Made by a program: the position numbers and the translations under genes
The notes under the pieces: model-generated
What the model was told of the DNA's origin: nothing
Database searches by the model: none
What the model saw: only the letters and a program-made list of their open reading frames with translations
Origin: a bacterium
Lineage (GTDB): Bacteria > BMS3Abin14
Direction of reading: 5' to 3'
Length of the DNA: 64,000 bases
Assembly: GCA_020350725.1 (NCBI GenBank)
Contig: CP070719.1
Span: 722,281 to 786,280, forward strand
Shown here: positions 45,347 through 54,219 of the stretch, piece by piece
Layout of the letters: each line of letters begins with the position of its first letter
Numbering within the stretch: position 1 is the first letter of the stretch

Positions 45347-48300
45347 ATGTCTTCCTTCGTCCACCTCCACGTTCACTCGTCCTTCTCCCCCGGCTGGGGA
45401 GTCCACGGTCCCGAAGCTCTGTGCCGGGCGGCACGGTCGATGGGGTACACGCGCCTTGCCCTCACCGACACCAACGGCCTGTACGGCATCGTCCGGTTCA
45501 TTGAAGCCGCCAGAGAGGCAGGCATGGAACCGATCATCGGCGCCGAGGCGGCGACCGGCACGCACCGGGCTGTCCTCCTCGTCGAGAACGAGGGCGGATA
45601 CGCCAACCTGTGCCGCGTCCTGTCGGACCTCCACTGCCGGGGGGATTTCGACCTCGTCAGGTCCCTGTTGGATCGTCACGACGGCCTTCACATCCTCACC
45701 GACGACCCGGGTGTCGTGAAACCGCTCAAGCGGACCGCTCGGGACCGCCTCCATGTCGAGCTGTCGCCGGGTCACGACATGCACAGGGCCCTGGCGCTGT
45801 CCAGGGAGACAGGCCTTCCTCCCGTGGCAACCACCCGGGCCGTTCTTCTCCATCCGGACGATCTTTTCCTCCACCGGGTCCTTCGGGCCATCGACATGAA
45901 CACCACCCTGTCACGCCTGACCCCGTCCGACACCGCCGGGACCGCCGACCTTCTCCTGCCCGCAGCCGGAGCGGCCGACTATTTCCCCCACTGCCCGGAG
46001 GCGATCGCCAACACGGACCGTCTGGCCCGGCGCTGCTGGACCGGTTGGGATTTCAACCGGGTCATCTTTCCCGCCTTCCGGGGGATGGAGGCGGAGGAGG
46101 CCTTTCACCTGCTGGAGGAGCGGGCCCGCTTGGGGATCAGGTGGCGCTACGGGGAGACCACGGACGACATCGAGAGCCGGCTGGCCAAGGAGCTGTCCCT
46201 CATCCGGGAAAAGGGCTTCGCCCACTACTTCCTGGTGGTGGAGGAACTGGCAAAACGGTCACCGAGGACCTGCGGGCGGGGGAGCGCCGCCGCCTCCCTC
46301 GTGGCCTACTGCCTTGGGATCACCCACGTGGATCCACTGAAGCACAACCTCTTCTTCGAGCGGTTTCTGAACCCGGGCCGGATCGATCCGCCTGACATCG
46401 ACGTGGATTTCCCCTGGGACGAGCGGGACGACATCCTCGATTTCGCCTTCGCCCGGTACGGGTCGGTGAGGACGGCCATGGTGGCCAACCAGGTGGGTTT
46501 CCGGGCGCGGGCCGCCGTCAGGGAGGTCGCGAAAGTATTCGGGATGACGCCTGCTGAGATCAAGGACTTCACGAGGCGGCTGTCCGGCTACTGGAGGCCG
46601 GCCAAAGCCGCGTCGGCCGCCAGCTCCCATCCCCTCTTCGACGGCCGGGAGCTGAACGGTGACTGGGAGAGGGTCCTGGACACCGCCGCCAGGCTCGAGG
46701 GTCAGATGCGCCACCTCTCCCTGCACTGCGGCGGCCTGGTGATCGTTCCCGACGACATCCGCCGCTACGTCCCGGTCCAGGTGTCGGCCAAGGGGCTGCC
46801 GGTCATTCAATGGGAGAAGGACCAGACGGAGGCCGCGGGTCTTGTCAAGATCGACATCCTGGGCAACCGGTCCCTGGCCGTTATCCGGGATGCCCTGGCT
46901 GCAATCAAGGCGAACACGGGGGCCGATATCGATTACGCCAGGTGGCAGCCCCTCGAAGATGAACCCACCCGGCGCCTGATCCGGACCGGACGGACCATGG
47001 GCTGTTTCTATATCGAATCTCCCGCCACCCGCCAACTGCTCAGGAGGATGTGGGGAGAGAAGCCCGAACCCCACACCCTCCGGTGCGATCTTTTCGAGCA
47101 CTTGGTCATGGCCTCCTCCATCATCCGGCCGGCGGCCAACGCCTTCATCATGGAGTTCGTGGCCCGCATGCGGGGCAAACCGTGGCGGTCGCTGCACCCC
47201 CTTCTGGACGACGTCCTGAACGAGACCTACGGCATCGCCATCTACCAGGAACAGATCACCCGGATGGTGATGGCCCTGGCGGACTTCTCGGCCTGCGACG
47301 GGGACCAGCTGCGCAAGATCGTCACCAAAAAGCACAGGACCGGGAGGCTCGAGGACTACCGTCAGCGGTTTCTCGCCGGAGGACGGCGCAAGGGTGTCGA
47401 CGGGAACACGCTGGAAAAGGTCTGGGACCAGATCCTGTCCTTCGCAGGGTACTCCTTCTGCAAACCGCACTCGGCATCCTACGCGCTGGTCAGCTGCAAA
47501 TCGGCATTCCTGAAGGCCAACCATCCTGCCGAGTTCACGGCTGCGGTCATTTCCAATCAGGGCGGTTTCTACTCGGCCCTCTCCTACCTCTCCGAGGCAC
47601 GGCGGGCGGGCCTCGACATCCGGCAGCCGGACATCAACCACAGCCGATACCACTACACCGGGAGAGGGGATGAGGTACGGGTGGGACTGATGCAGATCCA
47701 GGGCCTGGGCAGGAAGGTCGCCGACCGGATCCTCGAGGAGAGGGACGACGGCGGACCTTACCGGAGCTTCACGGACTTTCTCAACAGGGTCCGACCGGAC
47801 CCGACGGATGCCAGGGCCCTGGTCAAAGCGGGGTGCTTCGACGCTCTCGAGGGTCTGCAAAACCGGCCCGCCCTCCTCTGGCAGCTCCTGGCCCACGGTC
47901 ACGGAGAGACTGAACGGACGCCGTCCCTGTTCGAGGAGGAGACGAGGGAGCTGCCGGTGCCCTTGCCGTACGATGAGAGCACCGTCCTGGATCAGGAGCT
48001 CGACACCCTGGGATTCCTCGCCTCCCGACACCCCCTGGACCTGTACAGGCAGGCCCTGGACCGGATCCGCACCGTCCCCGCAGCGGAGATGGACCTCTGG
48101 GCCGGACGGCACGTCACCATGGCCGGCTGGTGGGTCACCGCCAAACCGGTGCGTACCAGGCACGGAGAGCCGATGGAATTTGTCACCTTCGAGGATACCA
48201 CCGGCACCTTCGACGCCACCTTCTTTCCCCGCGCCTACGCCCGGTTCTGTCGGAAGCTCACCCGCCACCGACCTTACGTGGTCAAGGGCAGGGTCGAGGT

Positions 48301-48382
48301 GGAGTTCGGTGTGGCGACGCTGAACGTGAAGTGGGTCGAAGCGGTGGGGTGGGAAAAGGGGAATGTGAAAAGTGAAAAGTGA
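45347..48382 (+). CDS. dnaE2: Error-prone DNA polymerase III alpha-like subunit DnaE2
   Basis: 1011 residues. The PHP domain (FVHLHVHSSFSPGWG) is followed by palm motifs with the catalytic acids in PPDIDVDFPW and DILGNRSL, and a C-terminal helix-hairpin-helix (GLGRKVADRILEERD) and OB region. The length is near DnaE2 (about 1050) and shorter than replicative DnaE. With ImuB it forms the SOS translesion system. The ATG at 45347 directly follows a 7-bp array and has no Shine-Dalgarno. The last residues EKGNVKSEK come from another 7-bp array at 48350-48383. Confidence 0.93.
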   Translation: MSSFVHLHVHSSFSPGWGVHGPEALCRAARSMGYTRLALTDTNGLYGIVRFIEAAREAGMEPIIGAEAATGTHRAVLLVENEGGYANLCRVLSDLHCRGDFDLVRSLLDRHDGLHILTDDPGVVKPLKRTARDRLHVELSPGHDMHRALALSRETGLPPVATTRAVLLHPDDLFLHRVLRAIDMNTTLSRLTPSDTAGTADLLLPAAGAADYFPHCPEAIANTDRLARRCWTGWDFNRVIFPAFRGMEAEEAFHLLEERARLGIRWRYGETTDDIESRLAKELSLIREKGFAHYFLVVEELAKRSPRTCGRGSAAASLVAYCLGITHVDPLKHNLFFERFLNPGRIDPPDIDVDFPWDERDDILDFAFARYGSVRTAMVANQVGFRARAAVREVAKVFGMTPAEIKDFTRRLSGYWRPAKAASAASSHPLFDGRELNGDWERVLDTAARLEGQMRHLSLHCGGLVIVPDDIRRYVPVQVSAKGLPVIQWEKDQTEAAGLVKIDILGNRSLAVIRDALAAIKANTGADIDYARWQPLEDEPTRRLIRTGRTMGCFYIESPATRQLLRRMWGEKPEPHTLRCDLFEHLVMASSIIRPAANAFIMEFVARMRGKPWRSLHPLLDDVLNETYGIAIYQEQITRMVMALADFSACDGDQLRKIVTKKHRTGRLEDYRQRFLAGGRRKGVDGNTLEKVWDQILSFAGYSFCKPHSASYALVSCKSAFLKANHPAEFTAAVISNQGGFYSALSYLSEARRAGLDIRQPDINHSRYHYTGRGDEVRVGLMQIQGLGRKVADRILEERDDGGPYRSFTDFLNRVRPDPTDARALVKAGCFDALEGLQNRPALLWQLLAHGHGETERTPSLFEEETRELPVPLPYDESTVLDQELDTLGFLASRHPLDLYRQALDRIRTVPAAEMDLWAGRHVTMAGWWVTAKPVRTRHGEPMEFVTFEDTTGTFDATFFPRAYARFCRKLTRHRPYVVKGRVEVEFGVATLNVKWVEAVGWEKGNVKSEK

Positions 48383-48383
48383 G
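48350..48383. repeat. 7-bp array at the dnaE2 stop
   Basis: GGGGAAT, GTGAAAA, GTGAAAA, GTGAGGA units cross the stop codon of dnaE2. No inverted partner was found close by. Confidence 0.75.
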
Positions 48384-48571
48384 GAGACTGAAAAGGCAGT
48401 CGCCGGGCGGCAGGATTCTCATTTGGACAAGAGGCTGAGGTGCGGCGAGCTTTGGATCCTGAATTCGCAACAGTTTCGACTTCGCCGATCCCCTTTATCC
48501 GATCTACCCGCTTGCATTATCGGCCCATTCCCTCTAGATTGACCGGGCTTTGCCAGCCAGGGGGAATTCCA

Positions 48572-49498
48572 TTGAATAAAGGGACCTTCAAGGCCGACAT
48601 GCTGCTCCTGATCACCGCCGCCATCTGGGGGTTCGCCTTCGTGGCCCAGCGTGCCGGCATGGAGTACGTGGGGCCCTTCACTTTCAACGGTGTCCGGTTC
48701 GGCCTGGGCAGCGTCTCCCTTATTCCCCTCATCCTGTACCTGAGGCGAAGGGAGGACGGCGAAGGCCCCTGGCGAGGATCGCTTAGACTCACCCTGGCCC
48801 TGCGGTTCAGCGTCCTGACCGGGGTCGTCCTCTTCGCCGGTGCCTCTCTCCAGCAGGTGGGCATCGTCTACACGACGGCGGGTAAGGCGGGATTCATCAC
48901 CGGCCTCTATGTGATCCTGGTCCCCATTATCGGTTACCGATGGGGACAGCGGACCACGCCGGGGACCTGGGCCGGCGCCATCCTCGCGTTGGCCGGCCTC
49001 TACCTCCTCAGTGTCACAGAGACCTTCTCCATTGAGAGGGGCGACCTCCTCGTCCTCTCCAGCGCCCTGTTCTGGGCGATCCATGTCCTGCTCATCGGCT
49101 GGCTGTCGCCTCAGATGAATCCCATCGTCCTCGCCTCCATCCAGTTCGCCGTGTGCTCGGCCCTCAGTATGATCGCGGCCTTCGCCGTCGAGACCGTGGC
49201 CCTGAAAACGATCCTCGAGGGGATCGTCCCCATCCTCTACGGCGGCCTGTGCTCCGTGGGTATCGCCTACACCCTCCAGGTGGTCGCCCAGCGAACCGCC
49301 CATCCCGCCCACGCCTCCATCATCCTGACCATGGAGGGTGCCTTCGCGGTCCTGGGGGGCTGGCTGCTTCTCAGCGAAGTCCTCTCCCTGAGGGCCCTGA
49401 CCGGTTGCGCCCTGATGCTGACGGGGATGATCGTGTCGGAGATCACCGCATTCTACATTTCAGACAGATCATCGCCGGCAGGTTCTCACCTGAAATAA
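48572..49498 (+). CDS. EamA-family (DMT) transporter
   Basis: 308 residues from a TTG at 48572 with AGGGGG at a spacing of about 7. Ten hydrophobic segments in two EamA repeats are seen, with the first helix ITAAIWGFAFVAQRAG and the second-half signature LFWAIHVLLIGWLS. HASIILTMEGAFAVLGGWLLLSE is the usual final pair. It is a drug/metabolite exporter of the inner membrane; substrate unknown. It stands alone after dnaE2, separated by 190 bp without recognised features. Confidence 0.9.
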   Translation: MNKGTFKADMLLLITAAIWGFAFVAQRAGMEYVGPFTFNGVRFGLGSVSLIPLILYLRRREDGEGPWRGSLRLTLALRFSVLTGVVLFAGASLQQVGIVYTTAGKAGFITGLYVILVPIIGYRWGQRTTPGTWAGAILALAGLYLLSVTETFSIERGDLLVLSSALFWAIHVLLIGWLSPQMNPIVLASIQFAVCSALSMIAAFAVETVALKTILEGIVPILYGGLCSVGIAYTLQVVAQRTAHPAHASIILTMEGAFAVLGGWLLLSEVLSLRALTGCALMLTGMIVSEITAFYISDRSSPAGSHLK

Positions 49499-49654
49499 TG
49501 GTCAAGGGTATGGAAAAGGGAGGGTGGATCCACTTCAGTGCCGGCAGAGATCTTTTTACACAGGAACCACAGGGAGGGCCCTTAAGCCCTCGTCACGGAG
49601 AATCGGAGAAAAACAGGATCACAGGTTTTAACTGTGAACTATCCTTTGGGACTT

Positions 49655-49700
49655 TGGATTTTGGATTGTTTTTTTCTCTGTGGCCCTCTGTGTTAAACTT
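49655..49700. repeat. Degenerate 7-bp units after the EamA gene
   Basis: ACTTTGG, ATTTTGG, ATTG units, then CTGTGGC, CCTCTGT. Weak and short compared with the other arrays. Confidence 0.45.
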
Positions 49701-49746
49701 ACCCGGATAAAGGTTTAAAGACCGAACAGGGAAAGGAGGGCAGACC

Positions 49747-49974
49747 ATGTCCTGTTACTTCAGGCACATGAAGGACGTTCTGGAAGAGGCCGGAATAGAG
49801 CCGACGCCGGAGAACAAAAAGGACGTGGACCGCATCATCCACGGGCTGGTGGAGGTGGAGTACAAGAACTGCTCCCCGGCGTGGAAAATCGTCAAGGAGG
49901 CGGTCAGGGGGGACGAAAAACTGCGTGCCGATTTCGTCGCCAGGCTGCGGCAGGAGTGGGATAAACAAAAGTAA
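49747..49974 (+). CDS. 75-residue conserved-looking helical protein, unknown function
   Basis: 75 residues, starting MSCYFRHMKDVLEEAGIEP, then KKDVDRIIHGLVEVEYKNC and a closing RADFVARLRQEWDKQ. It is helical and charged with no membrane segment. Two Cys are spaced widely. The ATG has AAAGGAGGG at a spacing of about 8, which makes it a convincing gene. Small proteins with this opening occur in other delta-type genomes, but I cannot name the family. Confidence 0.75.
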   Translation: MSCYFRHMKDVLEEAGIEPTPENKKDVDRIIHGLVEVEYKNCSPAWKIVKEAVRGDEKLRADFVARLRQEWDKQK

Positions 49975-50085
49975 TGGGCTATAGTCTATAGCAATAGGAT
50001 GTGCCGGAAGGACCTGCAAAAGAGATTGTCCGGCCCGTTCTTCCCTATAACCATTACCATAAACTATATACTATTACCTATTGCC
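49970..50085. repeat. Inverted pair of 7-bp arrays upstream of acuI
   Basis: Left array: GGCTATA, GTCTATA, GCAATAG. Right array: CCATTAC, TATATAC, TATTACC, TATTGCC, the reverse complement type. The spacer is about 45 bp. Confidence 0.8.
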
Positions 50086-50096
50086 GAGGAGGTCAC

Positions 50097-51098
50097 ATGT
50101 CCGAACAGACATTCGAATGCCTGTGGGTGGAGGAGAGAGAGGACAAGGTCTTCACCAGGAGCATCATCACCCGCAGTGTGGACGATCTGCCCGAGGGAGA
50201 GCTGGTGGTCAAGGTCCACTATTCCTCCCTGAACTACAAGGACGCCCTGTCCGCCACAGGCAACAGGGGCGTCACCCGCCATTTCCCTCACACGCCGGGA
50301 ATCGACGCCGCCGGTGAGGTGGTGCGCTGCGACGACGGCCGCTTCGCCCACGGTGACATGGTGGTGGTCACCGGTTTCGACCTGGGCATGAACACCCCCG
50401 GCGGCTTCGGTCAGTACATCCGCATCCCGTCCTCGTGGGCAATGAAACTGCCCGAGGGGCTGTCCCTTGCCGAGAGCATGGCCCTGGGGACAGCCGGTTT
50501 CACAGCCGGTCTGTGTGTTGAAAAGCTCGTCAACGGGGGAGTCGGTCCTGGGGACGGCGAGATCGTCGTCACCGGGGCCACCGGCGGCGTCGGGAGCATC
50601 GCCGTTTCCATCCTCCGCCAGGCCGGCTACCGGGTGGTGGCCGTCACCGGCAAGGAGGGGGAGGCGGATTTCCTCAGATCCCTCGGCGCCGAGGAGGTAG
50701 TGACCCGTCAGGAGGTCACCGACGACAGCGGCCGGCCCATGCTCAAGGAGCGGTGGGCGGGGGCGGTGGACGTGGTGGGCGGGGACATGCTGTCCTCCAT
50801 CATCAGGGCCACCCGGTACGGCGGCGTGGTCACCTGCTGCGGTCTGGTCGGGTCGCCGGACCTTCCCCTCAACGTCTACCCCTTCATCCTCCGGGGCGTC
50901 AGCCTGATGGGGGTGGACTCCGTCCAGGTGCCCATGGGGGAGCGCCTGCCGGTGTGGGAGAAACTGGCCGGGCCCTGGAAGCCCGCCCACCTCATGGAAA
51001 CCGTCACGGAGTGCTCCCTCGAGGAGCTGGACTCGAGGATCGACGCTATCCTGAAGGGTCAGTTGAAGGGCAGGACGTTGGTTGAAATCAGCGCTTAG
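50097..51098 (+). CDS. acuI: Quinone oxidoreductase, YhdH/AcuI family (acrylyl-CoA reductase type)
   Basis: 333 residues, medium-chain dehydrogenase fold without zinc. NYKDALSATGN, PGIDAAGEVV and the NADPH loop VVTGATGGVGSIAVSILRQ are family marks; GLVGSPDLPLNVYPFILRGVSLMG fits the YhdH/AcuI subgroup, whose characterised members reduce acryloyl-CoA. The ATG at 50097 has GAGGAGG at a spacing of 6; earlier in-frame ATG codons lie inside a 7-bp array. No acrylate or DMSP gene is nearby, so the substrate here is not certain. Confidence 0.9.
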   Translation: MSEQTFECLWVEEREDKVFTRSIITRSVDDLPEGELVVKVHYSSLNYKDALSATGNRGVTRHFPHTPGIDAAGEVVRCDDGRFAHGDMVVVTGFDLGMNTPGGFGQYIRIPSSWAMKLPEGLSLAESMALGTAGFTAGLCVEKLVNGGVGPGDGEIVVTGATGGVGSIAVSILRQAGYRVVAVTGKEGEADFLRSLGAEEVVTRQEVTDDSGRPMLKERWAGAVDVVGGDMLSSIIRATRYGGVVTCCGLVGSPDLPLNVYPFILRGVSLMGVDSVQVPMGERLPVWEKLAGPWKPAHLMETVTECSLEELDSRIDAILKGQLKGRTLVEISA

Positions 51099-51296
51099 CA
51101 CTCCGTCCCGTTTAACGGCCGCCTTATCTATGGTGTCCATCATAACAGGATACAAATAGTTTTTTTTCGGCTAAAATGCCTTTCCTTCCGAGTTCCCAAC
51201 CGGAAAAAGGTGGTTATATTGACACCTGTTTACTGATCTCCATCCACCCCCCCGAACGGGAAGGGAAAACCGGCAAGAAGGACCGTTACACCCACC

Positions 51297-52751
51297 ATGA
51301 GGAACCATCCCCCGTCGGCGAGCACGCTCGACCGGAACGTCTCGACACTGACATTCCTCGGTGTCCTGCTCTTCACCGCAGTCGCCATCACTTCCTGCGC
51401 CCACGTGGCTGAGGAGGGCCGTTCCGACCCCGGTTTCCCCATGCCCGACACCTATAGCCTCTACGAGGAGACCGCTCCCGCACCCGACCGCTGGTGGGAG
51501 GGGTTCGGTTCGGAAGAGCTCAACACGCTCGTTGAAGGAGCGCTGAAGGGCAGCCTGACCCTGAGGCAGGCCTATGCCCGCCTCGAGCAGTCCAGGGCTC
51601 TCGCGGTTCAGGCGGGAGCGGACAGGGTGCCGGACCTCGATCTGGGCGCCTCGGCGTCGGAGACCCGGAGAAATGCCGACGGGGAAACCGTCACGGACAG
51701 TTCCAGGAGCCTGACCCTCGTCACCGCCTACGAGATCGACTTCTGGGGCCGACTCCGGTCTGAGCATCAGGCGGCCCTCCTGGAAGTGGAGGCGTCACAG
51801 GACGATCTCTGCACTGCGGCCCTCACCCTGGCCTCAGAGGTGACCCTTAAGTGGCTGGAGCTCCTGTCGGTCCGCCAGCAACTGGAGATTCTCGACACAC
51901 AGATCGAGACCAACCGGACGATTCTCGATCTCATCGAGCTCCGCTACCTGAAGGGCGCCGCCTCAGCCCTGGATATCTATCAGCAGAGACAGGTGCTGGC
52001 CGAATCCATGGCGGGGATCCCTCAGCTCGAGGCACGCCGGCAGACGCTGCTCAACGATCTGGCCGTCCTGACGGGTGAACCTCCCCGCACGGATCTCGGC
52101 CTGAGGGCTGTCGCTTTCCCCGAGGTGGGATCTTTGCCGGAAACCGGCGTTCCGGCAGATCTCCTCGCCCGCAGGCCCGACGTCCGGGCGGCCGGTCACG
52201 AACTGTTCGCCGCCCGGAGCCAGCTCAGGGCGGCCCGGGCTGACAGGCTTCCATCGGTGAACCTGACGGCCACCGCCGGCTTCAGGGCCGACGGCTGGGG
52301 GAACCTCTTCGACAGCTGGCTCGCCTCCCTGGCGGCCAACCTCTCCCTGTCCCTCTTCAACGCGGGGGCAATCCGGGCGGAGGTGACCAGGAGGGAGTGG
52401 ATTGCCGACGAGCGCCTGGCGACCTACGGCCAGACCGTCCTGACCGCCATCCTCGAGGTGGAGGAAGCCATGATCAACGAGGTCAAGCAGGTTGAGTATA
52501 TCCAGGCTCAGGAATCCCGCCTGAAGATCGCCGCGGACAGCTATCGTGAGGCCCTCCAGCGTTACCGGAAAGGCCTCATCGACTACCTGCCGGCCCTCGA
52601 ATCCCTGATCTCAGCCCAGAGGCTGGAGCGGACCGTCGTCCAGGCGCGTTTCGACAGGTTGAGCTACCGGGTGAAGCTCCACCGCGCCCTGGGCGGAACG
52701 TGGATGGGGGAGATCATGGAGGGGAAAGAGAACAGAAGTCCTCAGAGATAA
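51297..52751 (+). CDS. Outer-membrane efflux lipoprotein, TolC/NodT family
   Basis: 484 residues. The lipobox is AITSCAH after a hydrophobic signal. Two outer-membrane efflux repeats contain YARLEQSRALAVQAGADRVPDL and ARSQLRAARADRLPSV, and the NodT-type phrase DLLARRPDVRAAG is present. It forms the outer-membrane duct of the RND pump encoded downstream. The gene is first of the three-gene set. The ATG at 51297 has no strong ribosome binding site. Confidence 0.93.
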   Translation: MRNHPPSASTLDRNVSTLTFLGVLLFTAVAITSCAHVAEEGRSDPGFPMPDTYSLYEETAPAPDRWWEGFGSEELNTLVEGALKGSLTLRQAYARLEQSRALAVQAGADRVPDLDLGASASETRRNADGETVTDSSRSLTLVTAYEIDFWGRLRSEHQAALLEVEASQDDLCTAALTLASEVTLKWLELLSVRQQLEILDTQIETNRTILDLIELRYLKGAASALDIYQQRQVLAESMAGIPQLEARRQTLLNDLAVLTGEPPRTDLGLRAVAFPEVGSLPETGVPADLLARRPDVRAAGHELFAARSQLRAARADRLPSVNLTATAGFRADGWGNLFDSWLASLAANLSLSLFNAGAIRAEVTRREWIADERLATYGQTVLTAILEVEEAMINEVKQVEYIQAQESRLKIAADSYREALQRYRKGLIDYLPALESLISAQRLERTVVQARFDRLSYRVKLHRALGGTWMGEIMEGKENRSPQR

Positions 52752-52841
52752 GTGATAAGAGATAAGCGGTCCTAATTTTACTTATCTCATATCTCTTAGC
52801 ACTTAGGACTCATTATCCTTTAACCTTTGACCTTTAACCTG
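52744..52841. repeat. Inverted pair of 7-bp arrays plus a third array, between the TolC-type and MFP genes
   Basis: AGAGATA, AGTGATA (52744-52768) face ACTTATC, TCATATC (52779-52806). A third array, CTTTAAC, CTTTGAC, CTTTAAC, follows at 52819-52839. The stop of the upstream gene lies within the left array. Confidence 0.85.
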
Positions 52842-52858
52842 ATTTAAGGAACACCCCA

Positions 52859-54097
52859 ATGGCAGAAGACAACAACAGGCAACCCCTCACGGCGAAGGAG
52901 AAAGTTGCCCTCACAGTGGCCGGCATCGTCATCCTGGCGGTTTCGGGTTCGGCGGCATTCTACATGATGACCCACAAGCCCAAGCCCCAGAGACGCACTC
53001 CCCAGCCCATTGCCCCCCTGGTCAATGTCAGGGAGGTGATGCCCTCCTCCCAACGCATAACGGTGCCGGTCATGGGAACGGTGGTTCCCGCCATCGAGGT
53101 GGATCTGAAGGCCAGGGTGGGCGGTGAGGTGATCTGGACCCATCCCGAGTTCGTGGAGGGGGGGGTGATAGAGAAGGGCCAGCCCCTGGCCAAGATCAAC
53201 CCGGTGGACTACGAGCTCGCTCTCACCTCCAGGAAGGCTGTGCTCGAGGCGGCTATCTACGATCTCAAGGTGGAGCAGGGCCAGCAGGAGATCGCCCGGA
53301 CCGAGTGGGAACTTCTGGGCCTGGGGGATGACGCCTCGGCCCTGGACCGCGAGCTTGCCCTGCGCCAGCCCCAACTGGCCGCCATGGAGGCCAGACTGGA
53401 GGCCGCCAGGGCGGAGGTCAGGCAGGCCGAACTCGATCTCGAGAGAACCGTCATCAAAGCACCCTTTAACGCCGTCATAAAGTCGACGGATATCGACATC
53501 GGAGGCCAGGCCACGGTCCAGGGAACCCTCGCCCACCTTGTGAACTCCGATATCTTCTACGTCCAGGCTCTGGTCCCCCTGGACATGCTCAAGTGGATCA
53601 TCCTTCCGGAGGGGTCCCGCTCTCAGGCATCCACCGCAACGGTGAACTCGGGCACCGGGAGGAAGCACGTGGGCCGGGTATACAAGCTCATGAGCGATCT
53701 CGAACCCAACGGCAGGCTGGCCAGGCTTCTCATCGAGGTGGACGACCCCCTTGACCTCAAATATCCCAATGGGGAGAGGAACCCCATGCTGCTGGGGGAC
53801 TACGTGAGCGCGGACATCCAGGGCCGCACCGTGGATAATGTTTTCTCCATCGACCTTGAATATCTGCAGGACGGCAGCACCATCTACACCGTGGACTCCG
53901 ATGACCGGATCCGCATCGTGGAAGTGGACGTGGTCTGGCGGGAAATGGATCGGGTCCTGGTGCGGGGGATCGAGGCCGGCCATCGGCTGGTTGTGTCCAG
54001 CATATCGGCGCCGGTTGAGGGCATGGAGGTCCGGATCCACGGTGAAACAGAGGCCCAGGCCGGCGGCGGAGCCGAGAGCCGGATGGGGGCGGAATGA
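52859..54097 (+). CDS. RND efflux membrane fusion protein
   Basis: 412 residues. An N-terminal membrane anchor (VALTVAGIVILAVSGSAAFYMM) is followed by a biotinyl-lipoyl-like half (VDLKARVGGEVIWTHPEFVEGGVI), a long helical hairpin with EARLEAARAEVRQAELDLERTVI, KAPFNAVI and the beta-barrel and membrane-proximal domains. It bridges the inner-membrane pump and the outer-membrane duct. It lies 107 bp after the TolC-type gene, separated by 7-bp arrays. Confidence 0.93.
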   Translation: MAEDNNRQPLTAKEKVALTVAGIVILAVSGSAAFYMMTHKPKPQRRTPQPIAPLVNVREVMPSSQRITVPVMGTVVPAIEVDLKARVGGEVIWTHPEFVEGGVIEKGQPLAKINPVDYELALTSRKAVLEAAIYDLKVEQGQQEIARTEWELLGLGDDASALDRELALRQPQLAAMEARLEAARAEVRQAELDLERTVIKAPFNAVIKSTDIDIGGQATVQGTLAHLVNSDIFYVQALVPLDMLKWIILPEGSRSQASTATVNSGTGRKHVGRVYKLMSDLEPNGRLARLLIEVDDPLDLKYPNGERNPMLLGDYVSADIQGRTVDNVFSIDLEYLQDGSTIYTVDSDDRIRIVEVDVVWREMDRVLVRGIEAGHRLVVSSISAPVEGMEVRIHGETEAQAGGGAESRMGAE

Positions 54098-54219
54098 TCC
54101 ATCACAGGCAGAAATGCCCGGGACCGGCTCTGGGGTTCGGGGGAACGGATGACCGGGCGGCTTACCGAAGAAACCGGACGTCCGGGTTCTCTCACTCGCT
54201 TTGGGCGGGGTAAGAAACC

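Noticed and set aside
46259-48268. Long minus-strand open frame opposite dnaE2
   Set aside because: Antisense shadow of dnaE2 with low-complexity composition and no domain.
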